The notes under the pieces: generated by a model
Told to the model about the DNA's origin: nothing
The model's input: the letters and a program-made list of their open reading frames with translations, nothing else
The model's database searches: none
Virus record (IMG/VR): IMGVR_UViG_3300009788_001138
Location: 1-20,074 of that record
Source of the DNA: a virus
Length of the DNA: 20,074 nucleotides
Direction: 5' to 3' (one strand)
Position numbers and translations under genes: made by a program
Shown: in pieces, positions 1 through 6,958 of the stretch
Layout: each line of letters opens with the position of its first letter
How positions within the stretch are numbered: the first letter of the stretch is position 1

Positions 1-106
1 CCTTCTGTGTCTTGAAGCTAAAGATTGCTGTTAGATGCACAGTCCTATTCTCAAAGTCCATATCACCGTCCTCAAATATTCTGTAGTCTGTATGCCAGTC
101 TGCCAT
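1..106 (-). CDS. Partial unknown protein, N-terminal 35 residues
   Basis: An open frame starts at an ATG (106-104) and runs off the left edge with no stop, giving 35 residues that begin MADWHTDYRIFEDGD. The ATG lies two bases past the TGA of the upstream gene (110-108), as expected in this coupled operon. The fragment is acidic at first and then has a short beta-like stretch (TVHLTAIFSF). I do not recognise a family, and too little is present to assign a role. It is called real because it continues the operon without a gap and no other frame here is better. Confidence 0.6.
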   Translation of the reverse strand, partial: MADWHTDYRIFEDGDMDFENRTVHLTAIFSFKTQK

Positions 107-107
107 G

Positions 108-317
108 TCACCCATCTTCATCTCCGAAGATGTTATCATAGTGCCTAAAGAATATACCCATAGTAATCTTGAACTGTTTTAAAGCACCGGCCATGTAAAG
201 ATAACCTCTAAGCAAGGCTACCGTATCCTCTATTAGTTGCTTAGGTGGTAGGCCCACACCCTGTATGCTTTCGGTAGAGGCGGCGGATAGATGCTCCCAT
301 TCAGCTATCGTCTCCAT
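108..317 (-). CDS. Small unknown protein
   Basis: A 69-residue soluble protein, probably helical, with no recognisable motif or cysteine pair. It overlaps the 3' end of the upstream DUF3987 helicase gene. I chose the ATG at 317 (17-base overlap). A GTG at 347 would add ten residues (MSIHPTSQKL) at the cost of a 47-base overlap. Neither start has a convincing Shine-Dalgarno site, so translation probably depends on coupling to the helicase gene. Its function is unknown. Position next to the helicase suggests an accessory replication role, but that is inference only. Confidence 0.6.
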   Translation of the reverse strand: METIAEWEHLSAASTESIQGVGLPPKQLIEDTVALLRGYLYMAGALKQFKITMGIFFRHYDNIFGDEDG

Positions 318-1593
318 TAGTTTCTGGCTCGTCGGATGTATGCTCACCTATCTTTTCCTCTTCTGTTAGCATGTCGTAGTTTATTAATCCATTATCCCAG
401 ACAACCTCATACTTCTGTTTTATTAAGAAGCCTGGTGCTATACCATGACGCATCTGTTGTATCTTATCCGCCTTGATTAGTGAGGATAAAATTTGAGTTA
501 AATCTTTTTGGTCTTGTAAATCCTGATACACTTGCTGCCAGATATCATGAGCACCAATGGGTCGCCCCTTCTTAGTTGCATCCTTAATGATATCCATCAC
601 AGTGTTAGTAACCTCTGCATTCTTAGCTAGTCCAAACTCTCCGAATGCTTGAGGCATCTGTAATTCTGTTACGTGTAGAATAGTATTAGCTTTAATAATA
701 TCATCCGTAGTAAGTTTTAATTTATTTCTACTAGCTGCTATAATAACACATAACTTTAATAGGTTGGTATGTCTACGAGTCTGGTAATAGTTAAACCTAC
801 GGTCGGGTATGCCAGGACACTTATGATAGATACTAGCTAATAGCTTACGCGCTGTACTATCTATAGTAATGGTTCCTTCTAGGTCATGTATCTTCCTGAC
901 ATAGCTTAGAACCTGTAGCTTTATATCTCCGGCGGGCGACTCTGGGAAAGGTATCTTAATTCCAGTAGGCTCAGCGTGTATAAACAGGATGCGAGAAAAG
1001 AACCCACCGTTAATAGCCTCAACACCAAAGCCTTTTGTAAGACCACTGGGAGTATTTCCCCCCAGGATGTTAACCGTAGGCTTAAAGATAGAAGCATTGG
1101 CAGAATTCTTTGCACGAGTTTTATACTCATTAGGGCTATCCCACATCTTAGTGAGTGCAGTTTGGAACTCTTCATTTCTTACTCCCATGAAGTCATTAAA
1201 TTCATCAGCGACAATATATAACTCCGTTGGTATATTAATCTCTAACTCCTCTAGGTCACTGTCGCCTAGATATGCCTCCATATTCCTGTCTTGTTCGGAT
1301 TGCATATCTAGCCAAAGTGCTTCTTTACTTGTGCGGTCAGCAGAGAAGTGGTCGTATCCTATTTGATTAATAAGTTTCTGTCCCATCTTAATAGCTGTAC
1401 TCTTCCTTGTTCCTGGCGCTCCCATCAGCATAACATATACTGTAGGATAGATATCGAAATGTCCAAAGGGTAAGTATACCCTCCGCCCCAGCAGCGCGGC
1501 TATACAACTAATCGCAGTCCAGCGATGGAATATCCTAGGACACTCAGTCTTTCCGACGTAACGGAAGTAGAGGTCAAAGAAATCCTCCTGCAC
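301..1593 (-). CDS. DUF3987-type replicative helicase ATPase
   Basis: A P-loop ATPase of 430 residues, probably the phage replicative helicase, or the helicase half of a primase-helicase. Numbered from the GTG at 1593, Walker A (GAPGTRKST) is at 58-66, Walker B (YIVADEF) ends in D130-E131, a sensor-like GGNTPSG starts near 178, and a candidate arginine finger (FFSRILFIH) has R201. The opening FFDLYFRYVG and HRWTAI resemble the start of DUF3987 proteins, which are widespread in phages beside family A polymerases. The C-terminal part (about 330-400) looks like a winged helix. No primase active site is visible. GTG at 1593 overlaps the preceding TAG by one base (TAGTG). A GTG at 1653 is possible but would lie deep inside the neighbour. 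Confidence 0.85.
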   Translation of the reverse strand: MQEDFFDLYFRYVGKTECPRIFHRWTAISCIAALLGRRVYLPFGHFDIYPTVYVMLMGAPGTRKSTAIKMGQKLINQIGYDHFSADRTSKEALWLDMQSEQDRNMEAYLGDSDLEELEINIPTELYIVADEFNDFMGVRNEEFQTALTKMWDSPNEYKTRAKNSANASIFKPTVNILGGNTPSGLTKGFGVEAINGGFFSRILFIHAEPTGIKIPFPESPAGDIKLQVLSYVRKIHDLEGTITIDSTARKLLASIYHKCPGIPDRRFNYYQTRRHTNLLKLCVIIAASRNKLKLTTDDIIKANTILHVTELQMPQAFGEFGLAKNAEVTNTVMDIIKDATKKGRPIGAHDIWQQVYQDLQDQKDLTQILSSLIKADKIQQMRHGIAPGFLIKQKYEVVWDNGLINYDMLTEEEKIGEHTSDEPETNGDDS

Positions 1594-2000
1594 TAGAGAG
1601 GTACGCCAGCAACATCCACAATATCCAGGGGAAAGATGGTAAGCTGTTGCCACTCTGCCATAAGGCGAACGAAAGCAGCATTAGATTCCAGCACCGCAGG
1701 GATACCACTTAGCTGACCATATCTTGTGCCAACTAGAATACATCCATGTGTATCTATGTGTGTATTACCCTTATGAAATAGAATATGTGTGCGCCCCACT
1801 ACGTCTATTACTTCCCAGGTAGGACCAAACTTAGGAGAATTAACTGGCATCGCTTCATAGCTACCCGCAGGTATGCAGGATACTGACGGTTGATTATCCT
1901 TCCAGGGATTTTCTAGCGTAACACACATAGGATAGTTATTGGCATCTAGGAGAACACCAAACGTACCGTTGATTGAATAGCTAACTCTGCTTATTTTCAT
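1593..2000 (-). CDS. DUF5675 family protein
   Basis: A 135-residue protein matching the DUF5675 pattern: a TLENPW motif near 28-33, then CIPAGSY near 42-48, and a histidine/cysteine core FHKGNTHIDTHGCILVG at about 75-91 (H76, H81, H85, C87). The HGC arrangement recalls the L,D-transpeptidase catalytic loop, so a cell-wall role has been a reasonable guess for the family, but it is unproven. I start at the ATG at 2000 because it overlaps the TGA of the membrane micro-protein upstream (ATGA) and has AGTAGG just before it. The frame stays open to 2099, but that extension only shadows the upstream gene. The protein sits between helicase and polymerase genes, an odd place for a lysis function. Confidence 0.8.
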   Translation of the reverse strand: MKISRVSYSINGTFGVLLDANNYPMCVTLENPWKDNQPSVSCIPAGSYEAMPVNSPKFGPTWEVIDVVGRTHILFHKGNTHIDTHGCILVGTRYGQLSGIPAVLESNAAFVRLMAEWQQLTIFPLDIVDVAGVPL

Positions 2001-2176
2001 CCTACTATTCTCGGTTGTATCCCAATCATGAGATATAAAAAGAAAGCTAGGCCACATCCTATGGCTAAAAAACAATATATACCATAGCCTAGCTTCCATG
2101 ATTCTGGTTTACCAGCCATATAGAATATGAATATGATGATACCCCAGAAGATAAAGAAATTAACTGTGTTAGTCAT
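1997..2176 (-). CDS. Two-transmembrane micro-protein
   Basis: A 59-residue frame read directly from the minus strand, ATG 2176 to TGA 1997. It has two hydrophobic segments: about 7-21 (FFIFWGIIIFIFYMA) and about 31-52 (YGIYCFLAIGCGLAFFLYLM). They are separated by a short polar hinge (GKPESWK). The ATG overlaps the end of the upstream gene by 8 bases, and its TGA overlaps the DUF5675 ATG, exactly as elsewhere in the operon. Size and two helices fit a small holin or pinholin-like inner-membrane protein, and its DUF5675 partner could be wall-active. However, many phage micro-proteins share this shape, so the function is unassigned. Confidence 0.65.
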   Translation of the reverse strand: MTNTVNFFIFWGIIIFIFYMAGKPESWKLGYGIYCFLAIGCGLAFFLYLMIGIQPRIVG

Positions 2177-2330
2177 TCTTTTCTAGTTCCTCTTGTACAT
2201 CAGCCGCCTTATTCATAACCTCCGCAGCCTGTCTCATAGCTATACTGGCTGCAACATGCGGCTCTATTGTCTTATAAATCTCTGGTAACAGAGCCATAAC
2301 TTTCATTGCGATTCGTATCTCAAGCAGCAT
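2169..2330 (-). CDS. Small helical unknown protein
   Basis: A 53-residue, probably all-helical protein (MLLEIRIAMKVMALLPEIY at the start, acidic EELEKND at the end). The ATG at 2330 has GGAGG about nine bases upstream and overlaps the end of the DNA polymerase gene by 11 bases. An open extension to 2402 lies wholly within the polymerase gene and is rejected. No family is recognised. It could be a small accessory of the polymerase or of the membrane protein next to it. Confidence 0.6.
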   Translation of the reverse strand: MLLEIRIAMKVMALLPEIYKTIEPHVAASIAMRQAAEVMNKAADVQEELEKND

Positions 2331-4572
2331 CTTTCCATTCCTCCATCGGATTCCAATGAGTACCATGACTAGCCTCCATCGGTATCCGTACTGACCTACC
2401 ATTGATAGACTCTATTGTAGTCATAATCTCCTGGGTCGCTACCATGTACTCATCGAATACATCCTGCCTGGCCTGGAAGATTATACTATCGTGTATCTGT
2501 GCCATTAATATGTAAGCTCCTTTACTCTGTATCTGCATCTGGAGTAAGGGGAATAGCTTACGATTAATACCAGCTACACTAGTATGCTGCGGCTGATGGG
2601 CGACGGCATCCCGCAGACGCTTGTGGTCTTTTCTAACGTCGCCAAAGAATATCCTTGTCCAGTTATCTGGAGTCACTATCATATTATTCTTTATCAATTC
2701 TATCTTAGTACCTTCCCACCACTTCTCTACCATTGGATAGGCTTTGTGATACAGTCCTAATAGATAGGCTGCAAAGTCTTTCAGTGGCACCTTCTCCATA
2801 CCAAGCATAGCCTGTGCTGCGCGTAGTTCTGCAAAGCCTATCTCTTGGATAAAGGCATCAATGAAAGTCTCCGCCCCCATCATATAGTTTGTTCCGTGAA
2901 TAATCTTCTTAACAATCTGACGTAGACTACCCTTCTCATGTAGTGTAGGGTCATTAGGATCTAACTCTACGCCAAAGAATCGTTTAGCAGAATAGATATA
3001 GAAGTCATCTCCTGACTCTAAGGCTCTAATAAGTTCGAGGTCTTCCGACATATAAGCCGTATACCTAGCCTCTGATTGTTTCTTATCAACTTCCCCAAGC
3101 CTATACCCAGGGTCAGCCCGCAAGCACTTACGCATATAGATAGGAATATTCTGAATCTGTGTACCGTAATTTGCATCATCCCCCTTCTTCCCCGTGGCAT
3201 TAGGTATATATAGTGGGAGCTGATTAGAGCTGTGCCTGCCGGTAGTCGTACCGTCGATATTCTGAGCAAACTTGAGTCTACCATGATACTGGTGTGCATT
3301 ATAATATGTCCCTACAGCCTTTCGCTTCTGTCTAAATTTGAGTATATTATCCACGAATCGCTCAATGAGGGGATGTTGCAAGGCGACTTTTTTAAGTGTG
3401 GTCTCATCCGTTCCCGCCTTGCTACCTGATTTACCTCTGCGTCCAGGCTTCTTCGCGCCCAGGATATCATAAAGGAGTCGCTGGACCTGCTGCCACGAGC
3501 CAGGATTAAAAGCAGGCTCGTCTGCCATTGTAAGCAGCGCAGCTTTAGTAGATTCAACATCAGCATCAGCCTCTGCCTTAAGGTCATGATGTATCTCCTG
3601 GTCTATATTAAAGCCAAAGAACTTAACATTGATTGCAGTATAGACCTCCGGGAATTTTTTAGAATAATTTACAAAGACCCAGGCTGGTGCATGTTGTATA
3701 ATCTGTATCAGACATCTAGCCGTGTACCAACAGTCCTTAGCACAGTACTTCCATCTGTTATACTTGTCTCCTTGTCCTTCCTCCTTCCAATAGTACGTGT
3801 CGTATAATAGCATAGAGCTGACAAAAGCAAGAGATTTATTAAGCTCGCTATACCAACAGTACCATAGATACTCAGTGTCGAGGATATAGTTGTTGCAGGC
3901 AATGCCATAGCGTAAAAGATAGTAGTTATCATAAGCACCGTTATGAAAGCACTTAGGCATATCTGTGCTTTCAAGATATTCACGAAGGAACTGTATGACC
4001 CGCGCATATTCTGTGTCATCGTCGTAATCCTCTGATTCAAAGGGTACGATATAGTTGTGGAACTTCCCATCAAAGAAGGTAAAGCCTATACAGTCTATTG
4101 TATTCTGTTTCGTAGTCTCAATGTCAATAACAAGGAACAGACTCGTTGTTCTATGTAAGCTAAACGTATTCCTAAGTTCATCAAACGATTCCAATGCTCT
4201 CCATTGCAGCTTCTGCGCCGGTAGTGAGATACATTTGAGCTTCTGTAAGTCGTGGCGTAACAGCCAGGTTCCGTGGGCCACACTGTGTATATGGTGTAAA
4301 GGAGCAATGCAAAGGACTGGTACTGAAAAGCGTAGGATACTGCCACGCCAGTCACTGGGATTACCCGTACCTGGAACCAGTTGTCTAAGTGTCTCCGGAT
4401 TGTTACAGAGTATTGCATCCGCTTTAACCTCTGGCCTCTTAGCTAAAGCTAGTAACTCAGTCTGGTCCATAGCTTTAGATGTAAGCACTATGTTATGGTC
4501 GCCCCTGACTACACCAGCCAGTGACGCTTTGAATTTCCTATCATCTGTAGTACAATTAAGTAGCAATTTCAT
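2320..4572 (-). CDS. polA: Family A DNA polymerase with 3'-5' exonuclease
   Basis: A replicative polymerase of 750 residues. The proofreading domain shows Exo I (IDIETT, D150 and E152), Exo II (CFHNGAYD, N211 and D215) and Exo III (YCAKD, Y276 and D280). The polymerase domain shows a TTTGRHSS motif near 442-449, QIQNIP at 472-477, motif A (VDKKQSEAR, D496, E501, R503), motif B (R551, K555, H559, Y563 in RQIVKKIIHGTNYMMG) and motif C (QIHDSIIF, H694-D695-S696). No 5' nuclease domain is present. Residues 1-140 form an extra N-terminal region with no recognised fold. Unusual residues are H559, where E. coli Pol I has F762, and serine in place of the usual glutamate in motif C. The ATG at 4572 overlaps the upstream gene by 17 bases. 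Confidence 0.95.
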   Translation of the reverse strand: MKLLLNCTTDDRKFKASLAGVVRGDHNIVLTSKAMDQTELLALAKRPEVKADAILCNNPETLRQLVPGTGNPSDWRGSILRFSVPVLCIAPLHHIHSVAHGTWLLRHDLQKLKCISLPAQKLQWRALESFDELRNTFSLHRTTSLFLVIDIETTKQNTIDCIGFTFFDGKFHNYIVPFESEDYDDDTEYARVIQFLREYLESTDMPKCFHNGAYDNYYLLRYGIACNNYILDTEYLWYCWYSELNKSLAFVSSMLLYDTYYWKEEGQGDKYNRWKYCAKDCWYTARCLIQIIQHAPAWVFVNYSKKFPEVYTAINVKFFGFNIDQEIHHDLKAEADADVESTKAALLTMADEPAFNPGSWQQVQRLLYDILGAKKPGRRGKSGSKAGTDETTLKKVALQHPLIERFVDNILKFRQKRKAVGTYYNAHQYHGRLKFAQNIDGTTTGRHSSNQLPLYIPNATGKKGDDANYGTQIQNIPIYMRKCLRADPGYRLGEVDKKQSEARYTAYMSEDLELIRALESGDDFYIYSAKRFFGVELDPNDPTLHEKGSLRQIVKKIIHGTNYMMGAETFIDAFIQEIGFAELRAAQAMLGMEKVPLKDFAAYLLGLYHKAYPMVEKWWEGTKIELIKNNMIVTPDNWTRIFFGDVRKDHKRLRDAVAHQPQHTSVAGINRKLFPLLQMQIQSKGAYILMAQIHDSIIFQARQDVFDEYMVATQEIMTTIESINGRSVRIPMEASHGTHWNPMEEWKDAA

Positions 4573-4813
4573 CTGGTGTTATTACCTTAGTCTTAATCAG
4601 ATTACTTTCCCACGCTACCTCTACTAGAGGATAGACCTTGTTCTTTGTGTAGCTGCCATACAGGATTACTGTGGAGCCTACAGGTATACGGTCTACATCA
4701 TGCTGTTGGAACAAAGGAATAAACCAGGCAGGCTGCTTCCCCGACGCTTCAGCAAAGAATAAGAACTCGTCTACTGTGCCAAATATAATATGTCTGCCTG
4801 GTAGTTCCATCAT
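4556..4813 (-). CDS. Small unknown protein, possibly a beta-barrel
   Basis: An 85-residue protein whose predicted strands (HIIFGT, STVILYGSYTK, YPLVEVAWE) give it a beta-rich, OB- or SH3-like look, but no family is recognised. The start is the ATG at 4813, which overlaps the preceding TGA (ATGA). A GTG two codons upstream and a second ATG one codon downstream are alternatives. It lies directly upstream of, and overlaps, the polymerase gene, so it may be a polymerase accessory. That is inference from position only. Confidence 0.65.
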   Translation of the reverse strand: MMELPGRHIIFGTVDEFLFFAEASGKQPAWFIPLFQQHDVDRIPVGSTVILYGSYTKNKVYPLVEVAWESNLIKTKVITPDEIAT

Positions 4814-5214
4814 TCCCACGTATTAGAAAAGTTACTGCCTGAGCGTAGGCGCTCCCAGATATCAGTCTTATCCTTGTCGGGCATATCCTCTTCGCCCATC
4901 AGTTTAAAGCCTGCATCTATGAAAGCTGACTGTACTTCAGGAGATAAGATAATCATAGGATTGATAATTATGTTCTGGCTACAGTCTGACTCAGAGTATA
5001 TATTCTCTGCCTCCTGTGGGGCGTTGTCATATAGCCATCGCATTAGCCATGTAAAGGCTTCATATCTTTCCTTACTAAGTACAGTATCTACGCTACGTTT
5101 AAACCACCAAGGTAAGATAACCTCGTGGTCGGGAGTATTATTCTGTTGCCTTTCTATTGCTGCTTTAATACTAAGGTCCAGTATAATACTACTGCTTCTT
5201 GCCTTGTCTTTCAT
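4810..5214 (-). CDS. Unknown protein
   Basis: A 134-residue soluble protein with a tryptophan-rich middle (LPWWFKRSVD, FTWLMRWLYD) and an acidic C-terminal third. The ATG at 5214 is favoured because GGAGG sits five bases upstream. The TTG at 5226 that would extend the frame is part of that same Shine-Dalgarno stretch. This is the first gene after the only sizeable gap in the early operon, so its expression could be set by the inverted repeats at 5236-5261. No family or catalytic motif is recognised. Confidence 0.7.
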   Translation of the reverse strand: MKDKARSSSIILDLSIKAAIERQQNNTPDHEVILPWWFKRSVDTVLSKERYEAFTWLMRWLYDNAPQEAENIYSESDCSQNIIINPMIILSPEVQSAFIDAGFKLMGEEDMPDKDKTDIWERLRSGSNFSNTWE

Positions 5215-5235
5215 ACTTGCCTCCAATTTGTACCC

Positions 5236-5261
5236 GGCTAGCCTAATGTGCTAAGCTAGCC
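5236..5261 (-). repeat. Inverted repeat GGCTAGC/GCTAGCC in the operon gap
   Basis: The perfect 7-bp arms GGCTAGC (5236-5242) and GCTAGCC (5255-5261) are separated by 12 bases, 22 bases before the ATG at 5214. On the minus-strand transcript this forms a hairpin just upstream of the ribosome site of the 134-aa gene. There is no T-run after it, so it is not a classic terminator. It could act as an operator, an RNA-processing site or a translational control element. Confidence 0.5.
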
Positions 5262-5321
5262 TCTTTCCCAACCCACCCGAGATTTCCCTAGCAATCAGGC
5301 AACAGCAGTAACCTGGCCAGG

Positions 5322-5341
5322 AGTGGTAATCTCTGACCACT
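5322..5341 (-). repeat. Hairpin just after the SSB-like gene
   Basis: Arms AGTGGT (5322-5327) and ACCACT (5336-5341) with an 8-base loop start five bases after the stop codon of the SSB-like gene. A 10-bp palindrome CCTGGCCAGG (5312-5321) abuts it. No U-tract follows. Such 3' hairpins can protect or process the upstream mRNA, which would suit an abundant DNA-binding protein. That role is inference. Confidence 0.45.
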
Positions 5342-5345
5342 TCTA

Positions 5346-5840
5346 CTAGCTGTCAACAACCTCCATCTTCTGGAAGCGAACATTCTCATACTCGTTACCA
5401 GTATCCTTATCCTTGGAAATAGTCTTGCGCTGAGTTGCTAGGATTTCCTTACCACCTTCCTCACCAAACTCTTTAGGCAGGAACTCTAGCATCTCTGGCA
5501 CCTTGACACCAGTTAGGTCGTCGCCAAGTAGCTTCTTCATTCTTGTCTTAAAGAACTCCAGTCCCTGCTTAGTAACCTGGAAGTTCTCTGAGAACAGAGT
5601 CCTATCCGGTACTAAGTCATCTTCCTGGTTGTTCAGTTCAAGAGTTTCCCTCACCTGATAGGTAATGCGGATAGACTTCTTGATTTCATTATCCTTTTCA
5701 CGGGACTGAATAGATGATTCCGTAATACCTAGTCTATACTTACCACTAGGCGGAGTCATATATTCTGGTGCTTCATCAACACCATCCAGTGTCAGGTCGT
5801 CTAGGCTATCCATATCTAACAGGGTTTCTTCGTCAGCCAT
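5346..5840 (-). CDS. DUF669/SSB-like single-strand DNA-binding candidate
   Basis: A 164-residue protein with a very acidic N-terminal tail (residues 1-25, rich in D and E), then a beta-rich body: PSGKYRLGITESS near 31-43, SIRITYQVRETLEL near 56-69, and LFSENFQVTKQGLEFFKTRMKKLLG near 82-106. This pattern (GxY strand, long basic-acidic strands, LFENF, a terminal helix with lysines) resembles DUF669 and related phage OB-fold proteins, which usually sit beside Sak4-type recombinases. Here it lies ten bases after the Sak4-like gene. The ATG at 5840 has GAGGA about nine bases upstream. Single-strand binding is inferred from fold resemblance and context. The acidic tail is N-terminal rather than C-terminal, unlike classical SSB. 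Confidence 0.6.
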   Translation of the reverse strand: MADEETLLDMDSLDDLTLDGVDEAPEYMTPPSGKYRLGITESSIQSREKDNEIKKSIRITYQVRETLELNNQEDDLVPDRTLFSENFQVTKQGLEFFKTRMKKLLGDDLTGVKVPEMLEFLPKEFGEEGGKEILATQRKTISKDKDTGNEYENVRFQKMEVVDS

Positions 5841-5850
5841 TAGTATATCC

Positions 5851-6750
5851 TCATGAGTTAGCTTTTGCTTTCGCTTCTGCTTGTATTAGCTTCAGCACAT
5901 CAGGCAGAGTAGCTTCTAGGTCTGAACTAATGTCCACGCCAGTCCTAGTCCCTGCCTGTATTCCGCTCTTCTTAGTTGGACTACTAAGATGAGCGAATTT
6001 GTTAAGCTCTATATATCTATAGATAATAGAGCCGAAATACTTTCCTACGTTCATGCTATAGTTTCTACTAAGACAGATAGGATAGAAGTCACTCTTAGTC
6101 TTAGTAGGATTACCAGATTTATCCGTAGCTAGGACAATCTCTTTCTCTAGCACATGAGTACAAGCTATTACGTAGGCTGGACAAGCCTGTACTGTAGTAA
6201 AGAAGTTATTAAGCTGGTTAGTCGCTGCCATATACCAGAGTCTATTGTCTTTAGCATCTGGCTTATCTAGCTTAGCCTGATTCAAAGCGGAGACTCCTAT
6301 CTGTCCTATTGTATCTAGGACAAAGGCAGTCTCTTCATTCCACATATCAGGCTTGATTACTATGTCAGTCTCTGTCTCTTTCTTTTCTTTTCCAATAAAT
6401 GCTCCCGTCGTGCCATCAAGTCTGATAGTTCTGCTTCTGTATCTGAACACAGCTTCAGCAGTATTGATTGCCCTAGGCTCGTCAGGAAGATCGAGGATTC
6501 TGACCAAGGTAATCTTAGCAAGCTCCGTATCAGTAAAGTAAGGAGTGCCATCCTGATTCTTCGCATAGATTATAGTCTCCCATCCATTCTCGAAGTCAAA
6601 GAAAAAGACTCTCTTAATCTGTGGGGCCTTGGCTATTGTTGCCGCCCATCTAGTCTTACCAGTTCTAGGTGGTCCCCAGATTAAGGTAGTCCTACCTGCT
6701 TGGCTGACACGTTCAGCCTGTATCTCCTTTCTTAGCTCAGCTAGATTCAT
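5851..6750 (-). CDS. Sak4-like RecA-fold ATPase (AAA_24)
   Basis: A RecA-core ATPase of 299 residues, of the kind that supports single-strand annealing or recombination in phages. Walker A is GPPRTGKT at 26-33 and Walker B is TAFVLDTIG with D146. The strand FFFDFENGWET at 49-59 carries the acidic residue that follows the first strand in this family. Residues 190-235 contain a typical core hydrophobic strand (YVIACTHV) followed by the region that would bind DNA. The ATG at 6750 overlaps the upstream zinc protein by 14 bases. Neighbours are an SSB-like protein downstream and a Cas4-like nuclease two genes upstream, a classic Sak4 recombination set. Confidence 0.85.
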   Translation of the reverse strand: MNLAELRKEIQAERVSQAGRTTLIWGPPRTGKTRWAATIAKAPQIKRVFFFDFENGWETIIYAKNQDGTPYFTDTELAKITLVRILDLPDEPRAINTAEAVFRYRSRTIRLDGTTGAFIGKEKKETETDIVIKPDMWNEETAFVLDTIGQIGVSALNQAKLDKPDAKDNRLWYMAATNQLNNFFTTVQACPAYVIACTHVLEKEIVLATDKSGNPTKTKSDFYPICLSRNYSMNVGKYFGSIIYRYIELNKFAHLSSPTKKSGIQAGTRTGVDISSDLEATLPDVLKLIQAEAKAKANS

Positions 6751-6958
6751 TAGGCTTATCTCCTAGCTCTGTGAGTAGGCAACAGTTATCCTCTAGGAAC
6801 TCCCACATACATTCCATGCAGATACACTTACCTTTCCAGGCTATACCTACACCTCGTTGGACGCCATGTTTCTTACAGTCCCATAGCTTAGGAGGGGGCG
6901 GCTGCATTACAGGTCTCTTAGGTCTCATAGTCTGTCCCCTGTTACCTTTCCTACTCAT
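6737..6958 (-). CDS. Small zinc-binding protein
   Basis: A 73-residue protein with a basic, proline-rich N-terminus (residues 1-25, PPPP at 20-23) and a metal-binding pattern WDCKKHG and KCICMEC (C28, H31, C45, C47, C50), followed by a cysteine pair at 59-60. This suggests one zinc site. The ATG at 6958 overlaps the nuclease TGA (ATGA), and its 3' end overlaps the Sak4-like gene. DNA or protein binding is likely, but no family is recognised. Confidence 0.7.
   Translation of the reverse strand: MSRKGNRGQTMRPKRPVMQPPPPKLWDCKKHGVQRGVGIAWKGKCICMECMWEFLEDNCCLLTELGDKPNESS

Noticed and set aside
989-1366. Plus-strand open frame of 125 codons opposite the DUF3987 gene
   Set aside because: It lies wholly antisense to a gene with clear Walker motifs, has no ribosome site and reads as a low-complexity S/L-rich shadow.
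2001-2099. N-terminal extension of the DUF5675 protein
   Set aside because: The family match begins at the ATG at 2000 and the extension shadows the two-transmembrane gene.
3708-4073. Minus-strand open frame with apparent membrane segments within the polymerase gene
   Set aside because: Different frame inside the exonuclease domain whose Exo motifs are intact. The hydrophobicity is a frame-shift by-product.
4055-4627. Plus-strand open frame of 190 codons opposite the polymerase start
   Set aside because: Antisense to the polymerase N-terminus and the gene before it; serine/leucine-rich shadow composition and no plausible promoter or neighbours on that strand.
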